Source: Mucor racemosus (taxonomy: Eukaryota > Mucoromycota > Mucoromycetes > Mucorales > Mucoraceae). From it: DNA of 64,000 nucleotides. Position 1 is the stretch's first letter; the number at the start of each line of letters is the position of its first letter. Below are positions 24,601-34,241 of this stretch, piece by piece. Location: positions 1,488,001-1,552,000 of the forward strand of contig JAPEHQ010000009.1 of the NCBI GenBank assembly GCA_027405735.1, in the 5' to 3' direction. The notes beneath the pieces are model-generated. The model saw only the letters and a list, made by a program, of their open reading frames with translations, did no database searches and was not told where the DNA came from. The position numbers and the translations under genes are program-made.

Positions 24601-26811
24601 TTATCTAATATCGACACATGGCAAATTCCCAAAACAGCTAAACAAGTTAGAAGTATTATGGGGGTAATTAGTCATTTAAGAGATTATTGCCCAATGCTTT
24701 CTAAAGTTGCAGAACCCATTGATAAATTACGAAATGACAAAGATGTAAAAAATAATTGGACACAATTACATACTGATCGCTTCAATGCGATAAAACAAAT
24801 TTTGCAATCAAATCAAATACTTCATGCTCCAAACCTAAACGAAAAAATGTACTTGCAAGGAGATGCTTCCGTATATGGAATTGCCGCTTGTTTATATCAA
24901 AAAGACCCCTTAGGTCGTATTAAACATATTGGTTTTGTGAGTAAATCTTTGAATCAAGCTGAACGTAATTGGTCAACCAATCGTCGAGAATGCGCTGCAA
25001 TCGTATTTGGTTTTGTGAAATTCAAATCAGTATTGTGGGGTCATCCAAACATTGAAGTGTTAACTGATCATTTGGCTTTAACTTTCATGTTTACTTCGAC
25101 TGGTCTAAATAGCACATTACAAAGTTACTTGGAAATTCTTGGAGAATATAGCTTTACTATTTCGCATGTCAAAGGAATAAACAATGTATTATGTGATGCT
25201 TTGTCTCGCATTTATCCTCCAATTGAAGAGGACAAGCTATTAGAAAATGAAAATGATAGACAAATCAAGAAATTACAAAAACTCATTTTAATTAAAAGAG
25301 CATCCAATAATAAAAAAGAGTTAGTTAAAGAAACAACTTTCTATGCTCAAGATGTGAATCTAAATGTACTAGCTATCAAATTAAATAGCAAGGAATTCAA
25401 ATCTAAAACCACTGATTATGTGTGTCCTCCCGTAAAAGAACGTGCACAAATAATAAAATATGCTCATGAGTTGGGTCATTTTGGTGAAGCCTCTGTTATT
25501 GACCATATCCATACATATCATGGCTTGCACTGGACATCTATCTATTCAGATTGTAAAGAAATTTTAAAATCTTGTCGTGAATGTGCTCAACATAACATTA
25601 CCAGAAAAGGATTTAACCCTGCAAAAAGCATCGTCAGTTTTGACGCAATGGATTTCTGTGCCTTTGATCTTTTAGGACCATTGCCTGCCACAGATAAAGG
25701 GAATATCTATGTTTTAGTTATGATTGACCTATGCACACGTTATGTAATCGTTCGTGCACTTCCAAACAAAAATAGTAGTACGATAGCACAAGCAATTTTG
25801 AATATTTTCGGGGACTATGGCGTAGCCTTGTCCGTACAGTTAACGGATAATGGAAAAGAATTTCGGTGCATGTTGATGAACCACTTTGCAAAGACCTTAT
25901 CCATCAAACACAATTATTCATTACCTTATTATAAACAATCAAACGGCAGCTGCGAAAACGCTGTGAAAAATGTTACACAAACCTTAAGAAAAATGTGTGG
26001 AAACGATACCCATAATTGGGATGATCGTCTTGCTATCTGTCAACTTGTCATTAATATGAAAGTTAAACAAAGAACTGGTAGTACTCCTTTTAGTTTGATG
26101 TTTGCACGCCAAGTCAATACTAATAGAGAAGTCGAAAAATTAAATTTAAATGGTCGTAAAGCCTTGACCGTTGAAGAATTGGAAAAAAGGGTCGAATACA
26201 TGAATGACATTGTCTTCCCTGCAATTCAAGAACGTACAAAACTCTTAGCGGAAGAATACAGCAAAAAATTGGACAAAAAGCGATATATCCTTGAAGATAT
26301 ACCTTTTGATTCAGCTGTCATGGTTCGCCTACCTGAAGGTCGCCAATCTAAATTAGCTCCTTTATACGCAGGACCTTATATTGTCGTTCGACGTACTATG
26401 GCTGGCAACTATATATTAAAAGATGAGACCAATGAATTGCTCCATCGCGAGTATACTCCATCTGAATTAAAGCTCGTCAATATTGATGAAACCGCTTTAG
26501 AAAGTGAATATTTTGAAGTCGAAGACATCCGAGATCATCGTACCCGAAAAGATGGTGTGATTGAATATCTCGTGAAATGGTCAGGTTATTCTGACAGAGA
26601 AAACGAATATATTACAGAGGATTTATTTTCTACACCTCTACCCATCAAAAAATATTGGGAAAAGATTCGTCGCATTAAAGACTCACAAAAACAACGGGTA
26701 AATAAAAATAATTCCACTACCAAAAATACAAATCGCTCCATTGGAAAAAGATCAAATGATGATCAAAACAATTCTCAACAGAAAGATACCAAAAGACATA
26801 AAAAGGCATAA
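21667..26811 (+). CDS. Ty3/gypsy Gag-Pol polyprotein with chromodomain
   Basis: A single 1714-aa frame encodes Gag and Pol without a frameshift. Gag ends with a variant zinc knuckle (CTHCGKIWFQGHKC, from residue 441; spacing differs from CX2CX4HX4C). The aspartic protease region has VDPGSD at about 546, where DTG or DSG is usual. Reverse transcriptase has YIDD at 916-919. RNase H has GDAS at about 1065. Integrase has an HHCC finger (HELGH...CREC from 1267), then D1334, D1394 and E1430, a classic DD35E triad. A chromodomain (about 1613-1665, YFEVEDI...YLVKWSGY) lies near the C-terminus. Chromodomain integrases steer insertion toward particular histone marks. The element looks intact and possibly active. 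Confidence 0.97.
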   Translation: MSNPNSTASSPNAGDLPVGGVTMSGEDVNSSGSNSKISGGDVAVPISSPIVQDINELSRIHLGSDSEQGSTGSIDSMDVEMNEVNFSPVASPIRNPVDVAKKLVAKRDQYMALLTDMISGTELDNEKGQHHISEMRIKIEEMNRLISTIKHSVKLSGDRVAASINGGASDNNNGISLSKRDLPKFQLKSGMKYFAGEESYESVFHFLRIFEKVISSSGQGIEQVWKRYLPLTIPYEFDLWLNEELLKANSWKEAGEVMAKKFNNSLLRLNARRAVQSATMEGGETTEHYYNRFARSAMEAGYAANDTSVADAFLNGFPNEWQIQITTLLCTSYPTLTAWTSGQVFTCALNILGNSKCPLTIVGRADGGRNSNSNNNYPNKGERGGSDRDGRSGRGGRGGHHTQVNNSRSFGDERKGINYSGSTKYLGKKNVPRLATGNEPCTHCGKIWFQGHKCREFYENKRLKVLSIKRMKRRNRHHNKKNRRDNDNNENDNDIDKRGSDAEQSNWFRQAVENSSDCKPKEKTNHKFNLITPLLINDTRILGKVDPGSDISIINKSILNKKFSNIKNIKALGGYLMFLGNNNDGSPNSTKRIGTTEPLKVTYMNGITFKHSFEIIEFNDEMAEEFDVLLGVDILPLLNIYLSGVAHKWPDHPDKEIEQFKNINYDTDNAYDPENANYGTLDERKLLMKQIEKALNNNKEIPPDAVCTMPESEVHIPISNPKDCYVRQYPLAINAYKEIDKQIKEWLENKIVERCKPSSVFHSPLLAVGKKDENNNVTKLRICCDLRKINAAIDDNYHENLAVPKIHEIFERVSANARIISKIDLHQAYYSYGVNVESRNALIFSHNGLYYRWSRAPFGLKFMSSLFVKNMSILLEGIQQELHYEMEKLNQLKIKGPAKITNDLNHPIVYGGVEHYIDDVVLYSRDIKSHIILINLVINRLTNVNLRINVAKCAWFQTSVFLLGFVVGPGIQKIDMRRLSNIDTWQIPKTAKQVRSIMGVISHLRDYCPMLSKVAEPIDKLRNDKDVKNNWTQLHTDRFNAIKQILQSNQILHAPNLNEKMYLQGDASVYGIAACLYQKDPLGRIKHIGFVSKSLNQAERNWSTNRRECAAIVFGFVKFKSVLWGHPNIEVLTDHLALTFMFTSTGLNSTLQSYLEILGEYSFTISHVKGINNVLCDALSRIYPPIEEDKLLENENDRQIKKLQKLILIKRASNNKKELVKETTFYAQDVNLNVLAIKLNSKEFKSKTTDYVCPPVKERAQIIKYAHELGHFGEASVIDHIHTYHGLHWTSIYSDCKEILKSCRECAQHNITRKGFNPAKSIVSFDAMDFCAFDLLGPLPATDKGNIYVLVMIDLCTRYVIVRALPNKNSSTIAQAILNIFGDYGVALSVQLTDNGKEFRCMLMNHFAKTLSIKHNYSLPYYKQSNGSCENAVKNVTQTLRKMCGNDTHNWDDRLAICQLVINMKVKQRTGSTPFSLMFARQVNTNREVEKLNLNGRKALTVEELEKRVEYMNDIVFPAIQERTKLLAEEYSKKLDKKRYILEDIPFDSAVMVRLPEGRQSKLAPLYAGPYIVVRRTMAGNYILKDETNELLHREYTPSELKLVNIDETALESEYFEVEDIRDHRTRKDGVIEYLVKWSGYSDRENEYITEDLFSTPLPIKKYWEKIRRIKDSQKQRVNKNNSTTKNTNRSIGKRSNDDQNNSQQKDTKRHKKA

Positions 26812-27036
26812 TCGTTATATTTTATTTTTTTCGCTGGAACACAACAAAAACAAAAGACAGCTTTATTTTTTACTTAACCAATAAACGATATATGTACCAT
26901 CATATAAACTTTATAACCTTAAATATTTATTCGAGATGATACTCTACAAATTTCAATTACGCATGCATAATATATTTCTTAATAATCCTATACATACTAT
27001 ATGCAATCACCTTTTTGTACTACAAAAAGCTTGACT

Positions 27037-27044
27037 GGGGAGAG
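27037..27044 (+). other. Polypurine tract
   Basis: GGGGAGAG directly abuts the 3' LTR, the position of the plus-strand primer in LTR retrotransposons. Confidence 0.8.
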
Positions 27045-27702
27045 TGCAATGAAATGACACGTTTTATAGACCAAAGTTGCCATTGTCATTTTAGAAAAAT
27101 AACTGATCTCGATTCGTACCTGAATCTCGCTCCATAAGGACTGAGTTCCAATCAGATCCCAATAAGCATTACGAGGAAACTCTATATTGCTGGTGCCTGT
27201 AAAAGGAAGTATTCCTGATCAAAATACAACCTTCTACAACACGACACCTATGATATAAAGCTGTACTTATGTTGCATTAATAAAATATTCCAAAACTCCT
27301 GCTCATAAAAACGCAGTTGCAGTAATTCTAGATAAGGAATCACATCCCATAAAAATAAGCTCAGTTGCATTTTAAATTATAACTGGAATGTTGAAAGATC
27401 AACATCCATCTAATGATATTCTATCATATCAAACAAAGTATCAACATCTCAACCAAGTATCTTATAAAAGAATGTCAATAAAAGACATTATGATTGAACA
27501 CCTGTAAAATAGGCATCAACACACAAACATCCACTATTTTACAATTCCTATAAATATAGCATACTTTATGAAGATATCATTCTTTTTCTTCAGATTTCTT
27601 TTAATCGCAATAAAACCGTGGAAAGACTATAATTGTATTTATCAACGCTTTTATTTTTTATTTTATTTTTTATTTTTATAAAATTACTTCAATTTTATTG
27701 CA
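27045..27702 (+). repeat. 3' LTR of the Ty3/gypsy element
   Basis: Same length (658 bp) and apparently the same sequence as the 5' LTR. It is followed by ATATT, the target duplication, and then by the continuation of the interrupted repeat (GAACGATGATTTG). Confidence 0.97.
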
Positions 27703-27810
27703 ATATTGAACGATGATTTGTCAGCATTGCCAAAAAAAAAAAGAGTAAATGCTCCAAGAGTTTTCTGCATATCAAATTACGCAATTCATTAGTAGCAATG
27801 ATTGTATCAG

Positions 27811-28492
27811 GGTTATATTATATAAGAGGCAAGAGACACAGACAAAGGTTTATTTGTTATGTTTAGGTTTATTTCAGAATATATAATAAGGCAAATGATG
27901 AGGAGAACTGACGAAGAAATAAAAGGAATTATGATTATTTATACTAGATTATTCAAGAGTCTAGTTCCCTTCATGAACTAGACTTCAGGGACATAGTGCT
28001 ACTGAATTACTCTATAACTTGAATGCGAGTAAGTTGATATTGTAACGTGGCCATTGGTTGTGTCGCAGTGCGTATAATAATAGAATCTCTTGCATAAGCT
28101 GGAGATTGATATGCAATTCGGATAACGTAATAATGTGTGATGTGATTAGGATATAGGATAGTAGTAGTAGTATAATAATATATTAGGCTTGACAGGTTCA
28201 TGACAAATTTATTGATGATATTAAATTGAATGTAGTCTACGGTATGATTCATATTTTTGCCAATGGTCACTTTTCCAAAAAAAAGCCGAACAATCTCCGG
28301 AAGCAGCCATCTAAAGATATTTTTTCCAAGCTTTAAATCTATAGAAAAAATTACCGGGCATCCCGGACGCGGTTGTTTAAATATTCCTAGCAGCTATAAT
28401 AGCAGATATCAAAATTTCATACAAAAATTAAGGTTCGACTGTATTGCTATTATTAATTATTCAAAGGCTTATTTTAAGTAAAGCATAAATAC
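27811..28492. other. Intergenic region between Ty3 element and solo LTR
   Basis: A - strand frame (28270-28007) ends in a Tyr/Arg/Ile-rich segment (YVIRIAYQSPAYARDS...) that reads like protein, but no family or intact gene could be assigned. The + strand around 28340-28375 has a short GC-rich patch. Nothing else is recognisable. Confidence 0.4.
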
Positions 28493-29221
28493 TGCAGTGG
28501 AATTACATACTAAAAACGCTTGATAAAATAAAAAAAACCTAAATTTCAAGTGTCGCTCATAAAATATGATGCCACTTGAAATGTGAACAACGATAATAAA
28601 CAAACGCTTCAATTGAACACAATAACAAACGCATGCTAAAAATATGAAATACCCTTTTTGAACCATACATGTCGTGTAGATGATAGCACCCTTGATCACG
28701 GCGCAATCAATTACACAAATGACATATATATCAAAACAGGATTCTATCCAAATCAATAATGATAATAAACAAAGATATCAATTTAGTCAACTACTCATCT
28801 ATATCGTAGTTGCACTATCAATATAAATAAGATTCAAGCATATAAAAACTACCCCTTAAAAAAATCAAGGTTACATAAAATAGATATAACAGAAATAAAC
28901 AAAAACAACCATTTCCCAAAAGGTCGATATTGTCACACTTGACGTACAATCCCTTATGGTCAATGCTCTATACAGTTTACCCCTTAAAATATCAAATCAA
29001 TAACAATGTACTCAAAACTGGAAGATTACTAAATATACATCCATTCAAGTCTGATGGTATCCAAGTTCTCCAAATCACTATAAATACCCTCATACTTTTC
29101 AATTATTTTAACTCTTCAGAAATCTTTTGTAATAAAAACTTTAGCTGATTATAATTGTATTTCTACTGCTTTTATTTTTATATTTTTTTTATTTTAGTAA
29201 ATAACATCGTAATTTACTGCA
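28493..29221 (+). mobile_element. Solo LTR of a related Ty3/gypsy family
   Basis: It begins TGCAGTGGAA and ends TTTACTGCA, 729 bp, flanked by AATAC on both sides (28488-28492 and 29222-29226). The last 170 bp parallel the end of the intact LTR (CTATAAATA..., CTTCAGA...TCTTTT, GATTATAATTGTATTT, then T-rich sequence). No internal region is present, as expected after LTR-LTR recombination. Confidence 0.85.
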
Positions 29222-29226
29222 AATAC

Positions 29227-29790
29227 AACCAACAACATTATTAGCTTAATAACGGATTTAACTTGAAAAGTATAAAATGATATAACCGGATTCGAAAAAA
29301 GTCCATAAAATCTGAAATGCCCAAGATTTAGAATAAATATTGTAGCAAGAAAAAGTGTATAATTTTATAAAGAAACTTGTTAAATTAAATCACACACAAA
29401 AACTAAAAATCATCTTTATTTAATGTCAATAATTTGTCCTATTTATATACAACAAATTATATATTACATTTATCCGTTAGATCAGTTTTGGATCGATCAT
29501 ATCTTTCTGACATTCCATGTCAGATCAATCTATTTACATTAGTAACACAGCAAATTTAAGCTGAGCTTATTTCATACAGCTAAATCCAACAAGTGGATAT
29601 GTCTCACATATCCCGTTTCCTGGATCTTACTTTAGAATTTAGAACAATAAGAACAATCATCAAGAATGTTATCACAGATCAGTTAGCTGACTTCTTATCA
29701 AAAAGGATTACAAATCAAAAGGTTCATTATCTTACAAATAACCGCTGGATGCAACAAAATCACAAATTTAAAGGATTTATATATAAAAAC
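29227..29790. other. AT-rich region with possible retroelement scrap
   Basis: A + strand frame at 29593-29790 includes HISRFLDLTLEF...NVITDQLADFLSKR, which vaguely recalls the end of retroelement RNase H domains (N-V-x-D-x-L-S). It is too short for a family call. The rest shows nothing recognisable. Confidence 0.3.
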
Positions 29791-31199
29791 ACTATGGCCG
29801 ACCTGTGCTGCACAAGATGATTTTGTTGTGCCCAGGTGGACTGCATACTATAGTCTGATGAGTTGTTGCGCCCACTGAATAATGGCTAAAAAGATAACAA
29901 GATGCACATGGGCACAACAAAAAAAGAAACTGTGCACGAGCACAACGCTAGGCCTGTATGTGCAGAATTATAGATTCTGTCCATGTGTATGACATTAATC
30001 TCATGCATGCATATTAGTAGAATTGCCCTTAAGCATATTATTATCCCTATTTGTGCATAATAATAAAACCTGGCCATAAACATAATGAGCTGATCGTATG
30101 GGCACAAATTTGTTTGTACATAAGCATCGTGCCGTTCTTAAAATTCCATTGCATATTTTACTGAAATAATGGGGTTTTATATTACATTTGCTGTTATTAA
30201 TATAGATTGTTATAGACAACAATACAATTCAATACGCTGTTGATATAGAGCAATACATGCAAGAGCCAATATATTTACTATTATCATCATTTGTAAATAT
30301 GTTTATAGCTATACTGTTTGCAGCAACAATGGTTTTTGCTCGAGCATAAACTTAAATAACACTTACTGCTTATATTTATTTGCAAGCCAAATCTAAGATT
30401 ATAGATGTTACTTCATCTCGCATAAAATTTAAAAAAATTAACCTTCTTTAAACTTATTATGTTAGTTTATTTACGATTGTCAGCTGTAAAAAGATTTGTT
30501 TTCAAATATAGCTACTATCAAAGCTATGGTTATTAGGCAAGACATTAAATTATTCTTTTTTTTTTGTTTATATATCATTTGAAATTTTATCACTTTTCTG
30601 GGACATTTCGTAGATTTGTAACAAGTTCTACCTTTTCATTGATTAGATGTAAATATCATTGCATTCGATTTGATCTGGTAATTAAGAAGTACGTCCAACA
30701 ATACAGCAGTAAATAATGATATTTGATCTTAAAATGCGGTTAAATGAAAATATCAGTCTCTAAATATAGACTGATACTACTACCTATATTAAAAACATTA
30801 GTCCCTTATGTTAGCATGCGAATTCAGATAAAAGAAAAGGATACCAGCTTGATAGTCTGGTATGACTTATCAAACGGTGAATATGTCCTTGAAGTATGAA
30901 AACAAAAAGAGAAAAACAGCACTCCTAGAAATAGATTTTCAAGTCTTTACGTTATTTAGTCGCATGTAAACCCCTGCTAAATTGCTCATTTCAGCCAATG
31001 TAAAAGCAGCATTACGGTGCATAAACCGTAAACTAAACAAAATAGACAATATCCGTTATCATGAAAACATATACATTTTTTTATCAGAAAAACCGTCTGT
31101 CATACAGTATCATACAACATTCATTAAAAAAGTGCAAAAGCGAGCCCATAGAGCGACGCCGTAAGTGAGCATAGCAAGATTGAACGGCTACGTCTCTTA

Positions 31200-32590
31200 C
31201 ACTATAATATATCTAAGTTATAAATAAAAAGGCGGTTTTTGTTAAAGACTTTTCTTATATTTAATCATGTACGGTCTGAAAATTCAGACTTTTTAGCGTA
31301 CATTTTTCGGGGATCATTTTATCCTTACCAACGCTCGTGATTTTGATAAAAAAACAGAAAAATCAAATTTTGATACCAAAATCAACGTTTAAATATACTA
31401 CATTGTGAGAGAAAATTGTAGCCATAGCTAATACACATTTTATAAAAGCTTAATATTAAATTTTAAGTGATAAAACTTTGTACTTTTGGCCCAAAAACAA
31501 TTTTTTGGTTAAAGGATATTCATATAATATTTTGCAATAAAAATGTTAGTTATTTTTTATTGAGCAGATAGAGCGCTAAATTCTGTATATGTGTATATTT
31601 TTTGTTTTTATAATTGGTAGTATTATTAACTCTAAATTTGCAAAACCAGAAAAAAAAATTAAAAAATGTCAAAATTGATGATCTGGACAAGAATAATTTT
31701 CAAAATTAATATCCCGCTTATAAGCCTTGTAAGTCTTAAAAATAAGAGATTTTATAATACTTGATGAGAACTTTTTGAAGAATTTACGATGCTGCACCCA
31801 CTTGATTTGAGCTTATGACTGTAAATCTTTATACATGTTAATACTGTGTGGTAGTTCATTTGATAATAATATAGTTTTACTTTATAATTATTGCGTTAGA
31901 TAGAGGTAATTTACATTGAGTTTTGATCTTACGTTTCCAATATCATAAACATAAACATGACCATCACTGAAACCTATTGCCATCTTTTTACCTTCTTTGT
32001 CCCAATCCAGTTTATTCAACGCTTTATTACCAGAGCAAACGTAAGTACTTAAAAATGCTTCCTCTGTATTTGCATTCAAATCAGATAAATCAAATTGGCT
32101 AGTTCCATCAGCAGTCGTATTATCAAACGTATCATCAGTCCACTTTATGATGATATCAATCTAAAATTAGAAACACCCCACTGTCATTGTTATAAGTTAT
32201 GAAAAGCTTGATTTTTAATAATACAGCAATTAAATAAAAAACAAGATGATACTAATAGCATATGGTGAGTATTTAACGTCTAAGTAAGTTTGATAAAGTA
32301 TGCTATTAAACCCTTTTAAAAATCCTCATGCAAACACAATATCTTGATCTTGTGATTTCTATCCATCAAAATGTTGCAATTTCCGCTACACAATGAAAGC
32401 ACCTTTTATAAATTTTGACCTCGATGTACATTGGGTATCAGTTTTTGCCAATGGTGGTTTCTCTGATTCATTAATAATATTCAGTCATGTTGAACGACGA
32501 TTTGTAGCATCGCCAAAAAAAATAGAATAAACGCTTCAAGAGTTTTCTGCATATCAAATTATGCGATTTAGTAGCAACTATTGTACTTAA
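31200..32590. repeat. Copy 2 of the 1.4-kb repeat (uninterrupted)
   Basis: It aligns with 19480-20955 plus 27708-27810. At 32485-32495 it runs straight through the position where copy 1 carries the Ty3 element, and at about 31990 through the position of the 188-bp insertion, so it records both empty sites. It lacks genes apart from the WD-repeat relic. Confidence 0.85.
31910..32165 (-). pseudogene. Dynein-intermediate-chain-like WD-repeat exon fragment
   Basis: The - strand reads an open exon after a TTTTAG acceptor near 32166. It encodes a Thr/Asp-rich lead-in, then NKLDWDKEGKKMAIGFSDGH and VYVYDIG, the pattern of the last WD40 blade and C-terminus of dynein intermediate chains. A GTAAGA donor follows near 31933. 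No neighbouring exons were found, so this is a detached gene fragment carried in a repeat, not a functional gene. Confidence 0.6.
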
Positions 32591-34241
32591 TTATAATTTT
32601 TGAACTTATTGATGTTAATCAGAATTATTAATACTTTCATTCAAAAAAAGTAAGTGTTACGTCAGGAGGTTATATCAATCTCAAAGCCAAAATATGTACT
32701 AAATCATTTAATAAAAATAAAGGAAAACTGTTATAAAATGAAAGAGCACACTAAAACTAAAGAACTTTATTATAAGGTCAAAACATCTTCTTTTATATTC
32801 ACATTCTCTAATTATATGACCTGTTTAAATGAGTCTATTTATATATATACATATATCCAATCAAGTCTAGGTGACACACACTAGTTCCAGATTCTTGTAT
32901 AAACGGAGCTTCATAACATAATACACAGCAATGTAGAGCTTAACATATCAAACTGTGTCGTAATCTTAACCAAGGAATGCACCCAGATCTGTGGATGAAA
33001 CAGTAAGCTTTGCTTTATACATTTACATCCACCCATTCAATAAATGACATTGCATTTATTACCCGTTATATCAATCAACCTGCTTCATCTTAATTCGATA
33101 CATTTGAAATTAGATGACCCATTTTAATAATTTTACATACCATGAGCTAATAATAGACCGTTATTAATAGATACGCTAATCAAGGATGGTGAGGTGACTC
33201 TAATGAATGAACGAGTCTATTAACAGTATTATAAACGAAATATTAAAATCAAATATAGCAATTGAATGAGCAAAAGATGAACAATGCAAATTAGCATAAT
33301 TGAATTGTTTTAAGCGTTTTGAACTGAATACGCCTTTACGTTTGACCTATAAACACCGATTTAGTAGTAAAATCAATTAACAAGTAATGATTATGGTGTA
33401 TTTGATAGTTAATAGTGGAAAACAAGACAACATCTTTTTTTTCTCTTCTTGGCTGTTGGTTATTAAACAGAAACAAATATTTTTTAGAAACTAAATAGGC
33501 TAATATGAGTTTATCTATTCATTCATTCAAATCCAATTAATATTATCCATAATACTTTTATTATCACCAATTTTTCTCCAGGTAGATCTCAACTTTAGAC
33601 CAAAAAAGCATAGCTTATAACGTAGCTAATAGAACAAAATGACTAAGTTTTGGATGCTTCTTTTTGTTCGACAAAAATATTATAATGCGCCCTAACGTTA
33701 ACAATTACTAATTCATTTCCAAATAAACAATAGGAAAAACACGTACTTGAACCTGCTATTTGATTTCAGTTTATAAAAAATATTGATCATTTTTGTTGTA
33801 GTTTTAAACATAAATAAAAGAGCTGAGGAAAGAGTGGGGAAGGAAAGCAAAAAACAATCCAAAATCAGTCGATTTTGTGTGTTACAAACAGGAATTTATA
33901 AAGACATAAATACTTTTAGTGTTGCCAAACAGGTTGTTGTCGTTGTTCCATTTCGTTTCCAAAGGAAGAACATGGGCAGAACTCTTTCAAACCCCAAAAT
34001 TCAAATTGATATATCTCGTCAGTAAGACAATTCTGTTGGAACAGAGTAACTCACATCTGCTTTAAATCATTCAAATTGTCTTCGTTATTAATTATATTAT
34101 GATTGATATACTTTAGTAAATTGGTTAAAAAACCTCGATCTCATTGCTCTGTTCATCTGGGCTGCCTGATTTGTACAAAAGTTTTATTCTGCCCATCTGT
34201 GCAGATCAGTATGCCCATGGGAAGCATAGTTCGGCCGTAGT

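Larger units (their letters stand above)
20961..27702 (+). mobile_element. Intact Ty3/gypsy chromovirus retrotransposon
   Basis: This is a complete element of 6742 bp: two 658-bp LTRs starting TGCA and ending TGCA, one long gag-pol frame, a polypurine tract, and the 5-bp target duplication ATATT at 20956-20960 and 27703-27707. By eye the LTRs show no differences, so insertion is very recent. The pre-insertion site is preserved in the paralogous repeat near 32485-32495. Confidence 0.97.
29791..34241. mobile_element. Possible DNA transposon bounded by diverged terminal inverted repeats
   Basis: The left end starts ACTATGGCCGACCTGTGCT (29791). The reverse complement of the right end starts ACTACGGCCGAACTATGCT (34241 leftward). 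19 of the first 24 positions agree. Further CCCAT/GGGCACA-like motifs occur just inside both ends. The left end is preceded by C, giving CACTA, as in CACTA/EnSpm elements. No transposase is recognisable inside, and no target duplication was confirmed. The interior includes repeat copy 2. Confidence 0.35.

Noticed and set aside
28007..28270. - strand frame ending in LQYQLTRIQVIE, briefly compared with Vps26C-like proteins
   Set aside because: Motif order does not fit and no upstream exons were found; left as unrecognised.
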